From positions 558,001 to 622,000 of the forward strand of contig CAWGKC010000005.1 in assembly GCA_963823105.1 (NCBI GenBank): DNA of 64,000 nt, given 5' to 3'. Below the pieces are notes generated by a model. It was not told where the DNA came from. It ran no database searches and was given only the letters and a program-made list of their open reading frames with translations. The translations under genes were made by a program, and so were the position numbers. Origin of the DNA: JAJYKC01 sp963823105. Its GTDB lineage: Bacteria; Acidobacteriota; Terriglobia; Bryobacterales; Bryobacteraceae. This document shows positions 37,701-45,856 of the stretch, piece by piece (the first letter of the stretch is position 1; each line of letters begins with the position of its first letter).

Positions 37701-38188
37701 ACGAGACCGAGGGCGAGGTTGAGCGTGCGATGCACCGGATGCATGCGGACGACGCGCTGGACGCCGGGAAGGCTTGCGAGCGTGGCGGGATCGACGCCGG
37801 GCGCGGAGACGTAAACGGCGTTGAGAACGATGTGCGTGGCGCCGAGGGAGCGAATTTTACGGCGCGCCAGTTCGGCCAGGAGGGTTTGCTGCTTGGCGAC
37901 GATCGCGCGCGAGGCCTGGACGGCGGCGGCCGATTGAAGTTGACGGCGATTGCGAATGGATTTGGCGACGGGCTCGTCGGAGAGGATGAGGGCGAAGCGG
38001 TCCAGCCGGCCGGAGGGAGCGCGCACCGGCGCGGGATTCGCGGCGGCGGATGCGGGCTTGGAATCGGCGCTGGCCGACGGTTTTGGATGGGGGTTACCGG
38101 GAAAACGGCGGGTGCGCGCGGGGTCCTGCTGGGCGGAAATCAACAGGGGCAGGATGGCGGAAAGGGCGAGGAGGCGGGGAATCGACAT
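34796..38188 (-). CDS. Secreted subtilisin-family (S8) peptidase with PA insert and TIGR03437-type C-terminus
   Basis: 1130 residues from ATG 38188 (signal MSIPRLLALSAILPLLISA). GTG 38200 and ATG 38218 are alternatives; the position of AAAGGAAC does not settle it. A proregion of about 130 residues is followed by the S8 domain with Asp (IGIIDTGIDVTHP), His (DRVGHGTAAAMIAAG) and Ser (VVQGTSFAAPLVAGAAAL). A protease-associated insert (about 440-560) includes AVLFYQVSGSEY and IPVVMIGNTEG. Ig-like modules follow. The last 230 residues match the Solibacter-type C-terminal domain: VVNGASFLAGQGLAPGSYIS, VTPGQINVQIPWEL, ILLYSNGLGPVDHP. Likely an exported degradative protease. Confidence 0.92.
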   Translation of the reverse strand: MSIPRLLALSAILPLLISAQQDPARTRRFPGNPHPKPSASADSKPASAAANPAPVRAPSGRLDRFALILSDEPVAKSIRNRRQLQSAAAVQASRAIVAKQQTLLAELARRKIRSLGATHIVLNAVYVSAPGVDPATLASLPGVQRVVRMHPVHRTLNLALGLVGVPNAWGVVGGEGSAGAGIKIGIIDTGIDVTHPAFQDASLRPPSGYPLGHGDNWQSYTNNKIIVARSYVDQLVLPFLSGQTTDNSRPDDLSPDDRVGHGTAAAMIAAGETVNAPLAQITGVAPKAFLGNYKIFGSPGVNDITFDDVVLMALEDAFNDGMDIVSLSLGAPAQWGPEDVGATCGNTGTTPCDPRAAAVQNAVQAGLTVVTGAGNDGETAYNYPAYGSVESPGTAPDAITVGATYNAHVFYASVGAYGNPALTSLQGLAAFFGDSPKPGGPFTAPLVDTSKIGGTQNPDACFALPSGSLNGSVALILTDPNCNYSTQAINAENAGASAVLFYQVSGSEYIYVIKGLGEVGIPVVMIGNTEGTNLAVNLASNPGAAITLDPAITETSATSNFIASFSGRGPSIETAAIKPELAATGTDLYTATQSYDPNGDLYDATGYTVVQGTSFAAPLVAGAAALVLQAHPGMTPGQLKSAVVNTAVETVQDYNANGTVVLAGVETTGAGLLDAGAAVSNNVTAEPSTLSFGQIGTSLPSINVTFTNTGTAPVNLNLSVNPFITDPNAQLALSNANPTIPAGGQAVVTVALQGSLPASGVYEGDLVVGGTAQPMHIPYLYSVTDGVAANALPLAGLNFLGAAGDPLNGDLLVLVVDQFGLAVPGEPVQFVAGSTSDGTITNGTGTNGTDNYGIAFAQATLGSQLGAQQFVANIGNPNPIPLYYNGRVFALPSISAGGVVNGASFLAGQGLAPGSYISIFGSGLSEVTRLFFTPYLPLSLGGVSVSFDVPSAGISLPGYIVFVTPGQINVQIPWELAGQSSAVMKVSLGLTSSLNTFTIPLKSVSPAFFEYSSGGQKYLAAQDASYHLIGPSNPAQRGATILLYSNGLGPVDHPVPSGQPTPAQAPNTQTVPQVTIGGQTAKVVFSGLSPQSIALYQVNVVVPPNISTGSQPVVMTLNGVSSQISSIVVR

Positions 38189-38272
38189 AGACCGGTTCAC
38201 GTTCCTTTGGACGCTCAAAAAGCGTATGCAGTTTCAAAACCGGAAGGGGCGCGCATGTTGCGGTTGGGGCGA

Positions 38273-38302
38273 TTCGACAGCGGGAAATAGAAATGTTATC
38301 AT
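38273..38302 (+). promoter_or_regulatory. Sigma-70-like promoter before the KOW-like gene
   Basis: -35 TTCGAC at 38273-38278 and -10 TATCAT at 38297-38302 with an 18-base spacer. A ribosome site AGGAG (38309-38313) follows, ten bases before the ATG at 38325. Confidence 0.5.
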
Positions 38303-38324
38303 TTAGATAGGAGTTCCCCCTATC

Positions 38325-38591
38325 ATGGCATTCAAGCCCGCATTCGCGCAGGGTGCTCAGGTCGAACACACGAAATTTGGCCTAGGTTCCGCGGTTTCAT
38401 GCACGGAAGAGTATATCGTCATCAAGTTCGACGAACACGGCGAGAAGAAGTTCGTGCTCTCGATGGTATTGCCGTCGCTGAAGAAAAGCGACCGGCAACC
38501 ACCGGCCGAGAAACGCCGGGCAAGCCGCAAGAAAGCGGTAGCGGCCATTCCCGTGGCGGTGGCCGTGGCAGCGCCCGCCGGCGCCAAGTAA
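38325..38591 (+). CDS. Small KOW/Tudor-like domain protein with basic tail
   Basis: 88 residues. The first 50 residues follow the UvrD-C-terminus/KOW-like pattern: GAQVEHTKFGLGSAVSC, then IVIKFDEHGEKKFVL, a small beta-barrel that binds RNA polymerase or nucleic acid in relatives. The tail is rich in Lys/Arg (KKSDRQPPAEKRRASRKK) and then Ala/Val. Good promoter and AGGAG ribosome site. Function inferred only as nucleic-acid or polymerase contact. Confidence 0.7.
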   Translation: MAFKPAFAQGAQVEHTKFGLGSAVSCTEEYIVIKFDEHGEKKFVLSMVLPSLKKSDRQPPAEKRRASRKKAVAAIPVAVAVAAPAGAK

Positions 38592-38640
38592 GCCTCTTTT
38601 CATTGTGTAACAAAAACACCGGGAAACACACTAGAGCGTC

Positions 38641-39523
38641 ATGGCTGCTTTCTGTAGAAATTGCGGCGCCGCGTTAGGGCCCGGCGTGGGGTTTTGCCCG
38701 CAGTGCGGGACGCGCGCCGAGAGTGGGGCGAATCCAGCGCCACCGCAAGCGGTTCCGGCGCAGGTCCCGGTGGCCGCGGCGCCGGTGAAGAGCGGCGGGA
38801 GTCCGCTGCTGAAGATTATTCTGGTGTTGTTGGTAATTTTCGCCGTGTTGGGAATCGGGACGGCGGCGGGGCTTTACTACGTGTACTATCGCGTGCGCGA
38901 AAAAGTACACGAAGTGGAACGATCGACGGGCTTCACTCTGCCCAGCCACGCCGATTCCGACGCGAATCGGGATACGGGCGTCACGAAACGCGATTCCTGT
39001 TCACTGCTGACCAAGCAAGAGGCGGAATCCATTCTTAGTATCGCGGTGACGCGGGTGGAAGCCGACGTGAACGCGCGGGGCGAAGAGACCGCGTGCTCAT
39101 ATTGGACGAAGCCCGCGGCGGCGGACGATGTCGCGGCAAGGATACAAGCGATGCGCGGAGGGCAAGGACAAGCGGGCGCGGGAGGGAAGCCTTCGGAGGA
39201 AACGAAGGACCTGATGAAGTCGATGGTGGCCGCTTTAGGCGACTGTGAACGGGGGTCCCCGGCCGCCGACTTTTGTTTTTTCGGTAGCGCGGGGAGATGG
39301 AGCGACGGTTTTTAACGCGTACCGCGTGGCCAATTCCCTGATGGCGATGCCGGGCGGCGGGAGCGAGCTTTCCGGTCTGGGAGACGATGCGGCGATAGGC
39401 CCGATGGATTCGATGCTGGCGGTTCGAAAGGGCGACAACGCATTGATGTTCGGGCTACAGACGCTTCCGGGCGGGCGCGCGAAGGGAATCGCGGCGGCGC
39501 GGGTAATTTTGGGCCGGCTGTAG
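38641..39523 (+). CDS. Zinc-ribbon single-pass membrane protein (one frameshift)
   Basis: Starts at ATG 38641. N-terminal zinc ribbon CRNCGAALGPGVGFCPQCG (two CxxC knuckles), a proline/alanine linker, one membrane helix (LLKIILVLLVIFAVLGIGT), then an extracytoplasmic domain containing CSLLTKQEAESILSIAVTR, a DUF3558-like or sensor-like start. One extra base near 39245 shifts the frame; RPPTFVFSVARGDGATVF and the remaining 90 residues are in the next frame to 39523 (883 bases in all). Probably a conserved envelope protein; role unknown. Confidence 0.7.
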
Positions 39524-39651
39524 CGGCGAGGGGTTTGCAAACCTTTACGAAAACTTTTTCGCGAGGGTGTTTCCTTTTTGGCGGCGGAGTCGTCTTAGTT
39601 TTTTGCCACGACCTCACGGCTCCCGCGACCCCCTGACGCGAGAGACGTGCT

Positions 39652-39687
39652 CCGGGCGCCGGAGCCCATCCCCTGGCCGGCGCCCGG
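39652..39687 (+). promoter_or_regulatory. Strong hairpin upstream of purQ
   Basis: Perfect 11-base inverted repeat, CCGGGCGCCGG (39652-39662) and CCGGCGCCCGG (39677-39687), with a 14-base loop. No T-run follows, so it is not a standard terminator. It ends 47 bases before the purQ start. Could stabilise an upstream 3' end or bind a regulator of purine genes. It does not resemble a purine riboswitch. Confidence 0.55.
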
Positions 39688-39734
39688 AAACTATTGTCCG
39701 GCCGTGGCGCGGTTGCTAAACTAAAAGCATCCAC

Positions 39735-40415
39735 ATGAAATTTGGCGTTGTTGTCTTTCCCGGCAGCAATTGCGATCACGACGCGTTTTACGCCGTTTCG
39801 CAAAATCTGGGCCAGAGCGCGGAATACATCTGGCACGAGGCGCACAGCCTGGGGGACGCCGACGCGGTGATTCTGCCGGGCGGGTTCGCTTACGGGGATT
39901 ACCTGCGCTGCGGGGCGATCGCGAAGTTCTCGCCGGTGATGGGCGCGGTGAAGCGCTTCGCCTCCGAGGGCGGGCTGGTGCTGGGCATCTGCAACGGGTT
40001 TCAGATTCTGGTGGAAGCGGGGCTGCTGCCGGGCGCGCTGGTTCGCAATGCGGGGCTGAAGTTCGTTTGCAGGGACGTCCGGCTGCGCGTGGAGACGGTG
40101 GATTCCCCGTTCACCTGCGCGGCGGCGAAGGGACAGATTCTGCGGCTGCCGGTGGCGCATGGGGAAGGGTGCTATGTGGCCGACGAGTGGACGCTCGACG
40201 AACTGGAAGCCGAGGACCGGGTGTTGTTTCGGTATCTGGACAATCCGAACGGCTCCGAGCGCGACATCGCGGGCATCTGCAACGCGGGGCGGAACGTGAT
40301 GGGGATGATGCCGCATCCGGAGCGGGCGGCGGACGCGTTGATGACGTCGACGGATGGGATGGTGGTGCTGGAATCGGTGGCGCGGGCTTTGGCGGGAGCG
40401 GCAGCGATCCGATGA
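39735..40415 (+). CDS. purQ: Phosphoribosylformylglycinamidine synthase subunit PurQ
   Basis: 226 residues. Class-I glutamine amidotransferase that supplies ammonia to PurL in step 4 of purine synthesis. Visible: FGVVVFPGSNCDHDAFYAV, the GGFAYGDYLRCGAIA loop, nucleophile cysteine in GLVLGICNGFQIL, and the His/Glu pair in GMMPHPERAAD. The PurL start codon overlaps its stop (ATGA). The small third subunit PurS, usually encoded just upstream, is not in the window. Confidence 0.96.
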   Translation: MKFGVVVFPGSNCDHDAFYAVSQNLGQSAEYIWHEAHSLGDADAVILPGGFAYGDYLRCGAIAKFSPVMGAVKRFASEGGLVLGICNGFQILVEAGLLPGALVRNAGLKFVCRDVRLRVETVDSPFTCAAAKGQILRLPVAHGEGCYVADEWTLDELEAEDRVLFRYLDNPNGSERDIAGICNAGRNVMGMMPHPERAADALMTSTDGMVVLESVARALAGAAAIR

Positions 40416-42637
40416 GCGCGGTGGTGACCGCGGAGGTGGTGGCGGCGCACCAGCTTACGCCGGCCGAGTACAAGAAGATCGTAGCATTGTTGGGACGCGC
40501 GCCGACGCTGACCGAACTGGGGATTTTCAGCGTCATGTGGAGCGAGCACTGTTCGTACAAAAGCTCGCGGCTGCATTTGAAGAAGCTGCCGACGCGCGGC
40601 AAGAGCGTGCTGCAGGGGCCGGGGGAGAACGCGGGGATCATCGACATCGGAGCGTCGCCCACGGGCGAGCGGTATGCGATCGCGTTTAAGATCGAATCGC
40701 ACAATCATCCGAGTTTCATCGAGCCGTTTCAAGGGGCGGCGACCGGGGTGGGCGGGATTCTGCGCGATATTTTCACGATGGGCGCGCGGCCGCTGGCGGT
40801 GATGGACGCGCTGCGATTCGGCACGCTCGATTCGGCGCGGAACCGCAGGATCGTCGAAGGGGTGGTGTCGGGCATCGCGCACTACGGGAATTGTTTCGGG
40901 GTGCCGACGGTGGGCGGGGAGTGCGTGTTCGAGAGTTGCTACGACGGAAACCCGCTGGTGAACGTGTTCGCGTTGGGCGTCTTCCAGCACGATGAAATTT
41001 TTTACGGCAAGGCGACGGGCGTGGGGAATCCGGTGATTTACGTGGGCGCGAAGACGGGGCGCGACGGGATCCACGGGGCGTCGATGGCGTCGGCGGAGTT
41101 TACGGAGGAGTCGAAACAAAAGCGGCCGAACGTGCAGGTGGGCGATCCATTTTTGGAGAAGCTGCTGCTGGAGGCGTGCCTGGAGGCGATGAAGACGGGG
41201 GCGATCGTCGGCATACAGGACATGGGCGCGGCGGGGCTGACGTCGTCTTCGTGCGAGATGGGAAGCCGGGCGGGGACGGGAGTCGAGATCGACCTGATGC
41301 ACGTGCCGCAGCGCGAGACGGGGATGAGCGCCTACGAGATGATGCTGTCGGAGTCGCAGGAGCGGATGCTGCTGGTGGCGGAGGCGGGCAGGGAAGAGGA
41401 AGTGTTCCGTGTGTTCCGCAAGTGGGGGCTGGACGCGGTGACGATCGGGCGGGTGACGGCGGACGGCAAGCTGCGGGTGATGGACCACGGCGTGACGATG
41501 GCCGAGATTCCCAATCGCGCCTTGGCGGACGAAGCGCCGCTGTACGACCGGCCGCATGGGGTGGCGCCGTATCGAACGGCTCCGATGGAGGGGCCGCGGT
41601 TCGCCTCGCGCGATTTGAACGCGGACTTGCTGGCGGTGATGGGATCGGCCGACGTTTGTTCGAAGCGCTGGATCTGGGAGCAGTACGATTACACGGTGCG
41701 TACGAACACGGTGGCGGGACCGGGGGCGGACGCGGCGGTGATTCGCATTAAGGAAACGGGCGGGGCGATCGCGATGGCGCTCGACGGCAACGGGCGTTAT
41801 TGCGCGCTTTCGCCGCGGGAGGGCGCGAGGTTGATCGTGGCCGAGTGCTGCCGCAACGTTTCGACGGTGGGCGCGGAGCCGGCGGCGGCGACGAATAATT
41901 TGAACTTCGGCAATCCGGAGCGGCCGGAGATTATGGCGCAGATTGTCGAGGCGATCGAGGGGATGGGCGAAGCGTGCGCGTTTTTCGAGACGCCGGTGAC
42001 GGGCGGGAACGTGAGCCTGTATAACGAGACGCTGGGCGAGGCGATTTTCCCGACGCCGGTAGTGGGCATCGTCGGATTGATGAAGACGGTGAAGCCGGTG
42101 GGGATTCATTTCCGCAACGAGGGGCGGGCGGTGATTTTGCTGGGCGGGGTGGGCGAGTGCGACGAAACGCGGTTCGGCGGAACGCAATATGCCAAGACGG
42201 CGCTCGATGCGTTATGGGGTTTGCCGCCGGCGCTCGATATGGATTATGAGAAGCGGGTGCAGGGGGCGATCCGGGCGGTGGTTCACGCGGGGTTGGCTGA
42301 ATCGGCACACGATTTGAGCGACGGCGGGTTGGCGGTAGCGTTGGCCGAGTGTTCGTTGGGCGAGGAGGGCGTGGGCGCGGCGGTGACGGTCCAATCGGGG
42401 TTGCGGCCGGAACTGCTTTTGTTTCATGAAGGGCCGTCGCGGATTCTGGTTTCGACGGCGGCGCCGGAGGAAGTACATCGCATTGCGCGGGAATTCGGCG
42501 TGGAATCGCCCGAGATCGGTGTTACGATGAAGCGAAGATTACAAATTGGCAACTCAAGCGGCATGTTGATCGATTGCGCGCCGGCACGCATCCAAGAAGT
42601 GTGGAGCGGGGCGCTCGAACGGATGCTGCACTCATAA
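40412..42637 (+). CDS. purL: Phosphoribosylformylglycinamidine synthase subunit PurL
   Basis: 741 residues from ATG 40412, the short PurL type that needs PurQ and PurS. ATP-dependent amidation of FGAR. Hallmarks: GIFSVMWSEHCSYKSSR near 35, GENAGIIDIG, FKIESHNHPSFIEPFQGAA, TVGGECVFES, GIQDMGAAGLTSSSCEMG and LGEAIFPTPVVGIVG. The long open frame continuing upstream through purQ is shadow; the overlap with purQ fixes the start. Confidence 0.97.
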   Translation: MSAVVTAEVVAAHQLTPAEYKKIVALLGRAPTLTELGIFSVMWSEHCSYKSSRLHLKKLPTRGKSVLQGPGENAGIIDIGASPTGERYAIAFKIESHNHPSFIEPFQGAATGVGGILRDIFTMGARPLAVMDALRFGTLDSARNRRIVEGVVSGIAHYGNCFGVPTVGGECVFESCYDGNPLVNVFALGVFQHDEIFYGKATGVGNPVIYVGAKTGRDGIHGASMASAEFTEESKQKRPNVQVGDPFLEKLLLEACLEAMKTGAIVGIQDMGAAGLTSSSCEMGSRAGTGVEIDLMHVPQRETGMSAYEMMLSESQERMLLVAEAGREEEVFRVFRKWGLDAVTIGRVTADGKLRVMDHGVTMAEIPNRALADEAPLYDRPHGVAPYRTAPMEGPRFASRDLNADLLAVMGSADVCSKRWIWEQYDYTVRTNTVAGPGADAAVIRIKETGGAIAMALDGNGRYCALSPREGARLIVAECCRNVSTVGAEPAAATNNLNFGNPERPEIMAQIVEAIEGMGEACAFFETPVTGGNVSLYNETLGEAIFPTPVVGIVGLMKTVKPVGIHFRNEGRAVILLGGVGECDETRFGGTQYAKTALDALWGLPPALDMDYEKRVQGAIRAVVHAGLAESAHDLSDGGLAVALAECSLGEEGVGAAVTVQSGLRPELLLFHEGPSRILVSTAAPEEVHRIAREFGVESPEIGVTMKRRLQIGNSSGMLIDCAPARIQEVWSGALERMLHS

Positions 42638-42667
42638 CATGATCACCTCCCCCGCGAGCAGGTAACC

Positions 42668-44098
42668 ATGTTCGACGAAATCGACTCCGACAAATTGCAC
42701 GAGGAATGCGGGGTGTTCGCCATTTACGGGCACCCGGAAGCGGCGAACCTCTCGTACCTGGGCTTGTACGCCCTGCAGCATCGCGGGCAGGAATCGGCCG
42801 GAATCGCCTCATGCGACGGGCGGGAAATTCACTGCCACAAGTCGATGGGGCATGTGGCGGATATTTTCACGCCGACGGTGCTGTCGGGGCTACCGGGCGA
42901 GATGGCGATCGGACATACGCGGTATTCGACGGCGGGCGATACGGTGTTGCTGAACGCGCAGCCGTTTTCGGTGGAGTGCAATAAAGGGCGGATCGCCATC
43001 GCCCATAACGGGAACATCACGAACGCGCAGGAGCTGCGGCGCGATCTGGAGCGGGCGGGATCGATTTTTCAGGCCACTAGCGACACGGAGGTGATCCTGC
43101 ACCTGATCGCGCACTCGCGCGAGAGGACGCTCGAAGGGGCGCTGCGGGACGCGCTGCTGCAGTTGGAAGGGGCGTTTTCGTTGGTGTGCCTGGCGCAGGA
43201 CCGGGTGATCGTGGCGCGGGACGCCTATGGATTCCGGCCGTTGGCGATGGGGCAGAAGCCGCTCGATGGCGGGCGTCCGGCTTATGTGTTCGCCTCCGAG
43301 ACCTGCGCGTTCGATTTGATCGACGCGGTGTATTTGAACGACGTCGAGCCGGGCGAGATGGTGACGGCGGGGCGCGACGGTATGACGCGGGAGCGCTACA
43401 CGCCGCCGCGGGAGCGGAGCCAGTGCGTCTTTGAGCACGTCTACTTTTCGCGGCCCGATTCGATCGTGTTCGGACGGCCGGTGCAGCAGTCGAGAGAGAA
43501 CCTGGGACGGCTGCTGGCGATTGAATCGCCGGTGGAGGCCGATGTTGTGGTGCCGGTGCCGGATTCCGGCGTGGCGGCGGCGATCGGATACTCGTCGGAG
43601 AGCGGCATCCCATTCCGCCAGGCGCTGATCCGCAATCATTACGTGGGGCGCACGTTTATCGAGCCGTCGCAGGCGATCCGCGATTTCGGGGTGAAGCTGA
43701 AGCTGAATCCGGTGCGCAGTCTGCTGGAAGGCAAGCGGGTGATTCTGGTGGACGATTCGATCGTGCGAGGGACCACGTCGCGCAAGATCGTGCGGATGGT
43801 GCGCAGCGCGGGGGCGCGGGAGGTTCATCTGCGCATCTCCTGCCCGCCGACGATCGCGCCGTGTTTCTACGGCGTGGACACGCCGAGCGCGCGGGAGTTG
43901 ATCGCGGCCAATCACACGGTGGAAGGAATTCGAGAATACGTCGAGGCCGATTCGATCGCTTATCTTTCGATCCGGGGACTGCGCGAGGCGGTGGCCGACC
44001 ATAGCGGCGATTACTGCTACGCATGTTACACCGGCGATTATCCGACCGAGCTCTTCAACATCGAAGAGATGGTGATCGCGAAGACGCGGGGCGGGTAA
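42668..44098 (+). CDS. purF: Amidophosphoribosyltransferase PurF
   Basis: 476 residues. First committed step of purine synthesis: PRPP plus glutamine to phosphoribosylamine. A 13-residue propeptide (MFDEIDSDKLHEE) precedes the nucleophile Cys14 (CGVFAIYGHPEA). The glutaminase domain has LYALQHRGQESAGIA and HTRYSTAGDT. The phosphoribosyltransferase loop is VILVDDSIVRGTTSRKIV. Propeptide plus cysteines at ASETCAFD, SCPPTIAPCFYG and CYACYTGDYP fit the Bacillus-type iron-sulfur-containing enzyme. 30 bases behind purL. Confidence 0.97.
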   Translation: MFDEIDSDKLHEECGVFAIYGHPEAANLSYLGLYALQHRGQESAGIASCDGREIHCHKSMGHVADIFTPTVLSGLPGEMAIGHTRYSTAGDTVLLNAQPFSVECNKGRIAIAHNGNITNAQELRRDLERAGSIFQATSDTEVILHLIAHSRERTLEGALRDALLQLEGAFSLVCLAQDRVIVARDAYGFRPLAMGQKPLDGGRPAYVFASETCAFDLIDAVYLNDVEPGEMVTAGRDGMTRERYTPPRERSQCVFEHVYFSRPDSIVFGRPVQQSRENLGRLLAIESPVEADVVVPVPDSGVAAAIGYSSESGIPFRQALIRNHYVGRTFIEPSQAIRDFGVKLKLNPVRSLLEGKRVILVDDSIVRGTTSRKIVRMVRSAGAREVHLRISCPPTIAPCFYGVDTPSARELIAANHTVEGIREYVEADSIAYLSIRGLREAVADHSGDYCYACYTGDYPTELFNIEEMVIAKTRGG

Positions 44099-44110
44099 GG
44101 ATTTTTGGGG

Positions 44111-44140
44111 TTGACGAGGGGCGGGGGTGTGTGGCATACT
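44111..44140 (+). promoter_or_regulatory. vapBC promoter and possible autoregulatory operator
   Basis: -35 TTGACG at 44111-44116 and -10 CATACT at 44135-44140 with an 18-base spacer. The -10 box ends six bases before the vapB ATG, so the transcript should start at the start codon. A short inverted repeat (TGTGTG and TACACA) straddles the -10 box and could be the VapB operator. Confidence 0.6.
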
Positions 44141-44146
44141 ATACAC

Positions 44147-44392
44147 ATGAAGAGGACGAATGTTGTGTTGGATGAGCACGGATTGGAAGAAGCGGTCCGG
44201 GTGTTGGGGGTGAAGACGTATTCGGCGGCGATCAACCAGGCGTTGGAAGAAGTGGTGCGGGTGCGGAAGATTCAGGGCATCGCGGGGTTTTTCGGACGGG
44301 ATTTGTGGCAGGGGGATTTGGCTGAAATGCGCGAGGACCGGGCGCCGGAGCCGGACCGGCGGGCGGCGGCGGCGAAGGCCGGGCGGCGTTGA
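44147..44392 (+). CDS. vapB: VapB-type antitoxin
   Basis: 81 residues from ATG 44147 (MKRTNVVLDEHGLEEAVRVL). A ribbon-helix-helix-like N-terminus with KTYSAAINQALEEVVRVRK is followed by a C-terminal tail (GIAGFFGRDLWQGDLAEMRE) of the kind that wraps around a PIN toxin. Its stop overlaps the toxin start by four bases (TTGA). An upstream in-frame start at 44105 is rejected because it would lie before the promoter. Confidence 0.85.
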   Translation: MKRTNVVLDEHGLEEAVRVLGVKTYSAAINQALEEVVRVRKIQGIAGFFGRDLWQGDLAEMREDRAPEPDRRAAAAKAGRR

Positions 44393-44802
44393 TCTTAGCC
44401 GACACTTCCATTTGGATCGATGTATTGTCGCCGCATCCGAAGGAATTGCCGTCGGAGGACGATCTGCTGCGGCTGGTCACCTGCGGGCCGGTACTGCAGG
44501 AAGTTTTTCAGGGGATGCGGCCGGGGCCGGTGTCGGAGGCGTTTACGCGCTCGTTTCTGGCGTTGCCTTGTTTGGGCGATCCGTTGGCGAGGGATTTGTT
44601 CGAAGACGCGGCGCGGATTTATCGCGAAGGGCGGCAGAAGGGGTTCACGATCCGCTCTTCCACCGATTGCCTGATCGCCGCCATCGCCATCGCGCATCGA
44701 GTGCCGGTGTGGCATAGGGACCGGGACTTCACGGCGATCGCGAAGTTCACCAGTTTGCAGGCGCTGACGCGCCTGGGAAGCGGGCGGGCTTCGGGGCATT
44801 GA
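44389..44802 (+). CDS. vapC: VapC-type PIN-domain ribonuclease toxin
   Basis: 137 residues from TTG 44389, overlapping the antitoxin stop. PIN-domain acidic residues: Asp5 in LADTSIWIDVL, Glu in GPVLQEVFQGM, Asp in SSTDCLIAAIAIAH and Asp in HRDRDFTAIAKF. VapC toxins cleave tRNA or rRNA; the target is not predictable here. Unlike its neighbours it starts with TTG, probably coupling toxin translation to that of the antitoxin. Confidence 0.9.
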   Translation: MILADTSIWIDVLSPHPKELPSEDDLLRLVTCGPVLQEVFQGMRPGPVSEAFTRSFLALPCLGDPLARDLFEDAARIYREGRQKGFTIRSSTDCLIAAIAIAHRVPVWHRDRDFTAIAKFTSLQALTRLGSGRASGH

Positions 44803-44841
44803 CATAGAGGCGAATAAAAGGCGAAGATAGGGCCGGGCTTT

Positions 44842-45807
44842 ATGGCCGGCTTGATTGGAATCGCGCGGATGGCGGCGGAGAGCGCGACGCTTGAAGCGAA
44901 GCGGCGGGTGGAGTATTTCGAGCTGGAGACGCGGCGGTTTATCGGGCGCTGTTCGAGTCCGAGGGTGCCGTTTGCGTGGACGGTGAATCCGTACCGGGGG
45001 TGCGAGTTCGGGTGTAAGTACTGCTATGCGCGGTACACGCACGAGTTTATGGAACTGCGCGATCCGGAGGCATTCGAGCGGAAGATTTTCGCGAAACGGT
45101 TTGTGGAGGCGGCGTTTCGGGAGGAGCTGCGGAGGGTGCCGCGGAAGGATTCGATTTGGATCGGCACGGCGACGGATCCGTACCAGCCGGCGGAGCGGAG
45201 ATTCGGCGTGACGCGGGGGATGCTGGAGGTGTTTGCCGAAGAGGGCGGGCGGAGGTTGGGGCTGACGACGAAGTCGGATCTGGTGGGGCGGGACGCGGAG
45301 TTGTTGGGGGCGATCGCGAGCCGGAACGCGGTGAATGTTCACGTGAGCGTGACGACGCTCGATGAGGGACTGGCGCGGCAGTTGGAGCCGATGGCGCCGC
45401 GGCCGGCGCTGCGGATGGCGGCGGTCGGGAAATTGACGGCGGCGGGGGTGCCGGTGACGGTGCTGTGCGCGCCGGTGTTGCCGCTGATCAACGATAGCGA
45501 GGCGAGTCTGGAGGCGGTTTGCGCGGCGGGGGCGGCGGCGGGCGCGATGTCGTTTCACGCGATGCCGCTGTTCCTGCGGTCGCCGGCGAAGGAGGTTTTG
45601 CTGGGTTTTATCGACGAGCGATTTCCGCATTTGGCGCGGCGGTACCGCGAGCGGTACGAACGGGCGGCGTATTTGAGCGGGGCGTATCCGGAGATGCTGC
45701 GGGCGCGGGCGGAGGCGGTGCGGGGGAGGCACGGGATGGCGCGGCGTTCGTGGAGCGAAGAGGCGCCGGATTGGCCGGGAGATGCGCAGATGCGGCTGTT
45801 CGAGTAA
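44842..45807 (+). CDS. SPL-family (PA0069/Rv2578c-like) radical SAM protein
   Basis: 321 residues. The radical SAM [4Fe-4S] motif is CEFGCKYCYARY near residues 54-65, preceded by VPFAWTVNPYRG as in the spore-photoproduct-lyase-like family. Further conserved parts: IWIGTATDPYQPAERRFGVT, LGLTTKSDLVGRDAELL, VHVSVTTLDEGLARQLEPMA and VLCAPVLPLINDSEA. The function of this branch is unknown; DNA photolesion repair is unproven. Start at ATG 44842 (ATG 44869 possible); no ribosome site is obvious. Confidence 0.88.
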   Translation: MAGLIGIARMAAESATLEAKRRVEYFELETRRFIGRCSSPRVPFAWTVNPYRGCEFGCKYCYARYTHEFMELRDPEAFERKIFAKRFVEAAFREELRRVPRKDSIWIGTATDPYQPAERRFGVTRGMLEVFAEEGGRRLGLTTKSDLVGRDAELLGAIASRNAVNVHVSVTTLDEGLARQLEPMAPRPALRMAAVGKLTAAGVPVTVLCAPVLPLINDSEASLEAVCAAGAAAGAMSFHAMPLFLRSPAKEVLLGFIDERFPHLARRYRERYERAAYLSGAYPEMLRARAEAVRGRHGMARRSWSEEAPDWPGDAQMRLFE

Positions 45808-45820
45808 GGCCCGATTTTAC

Positions 45821-45849
45821 TTTACATCGCAAAGTACTTGCGATATACT
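45821..45849 (+). promoter_or_regulatory. Promoter with a palindromic operator filling its spacer
   Basis: -35 TTTACA (45821-45826), 17-base spacer, -10 TATACT (45844-45849). Inside the spacer lies a perfect inverted repeat, ATCGCAA (45826-45832), five bases AGTAC, TTGCGAT (45838-45844). A protein bound there would exclude RNA polymerase. The ATG of the first gene is seven bases after the -10 box, so the mRNA is essentially leaderless. The winged-helix regulator encoded second in the operon is the likely ligand. Confidence 0.75.
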
Positions 45850-45856
45850 TACGGGC

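Noticed and set aside
39770..42637. A 955-codon PurL with a long N-terminal extension
   Set aside because: The extension is purQ read in another frame; the ATGA overlap at 40412 gives the normal PurL start.
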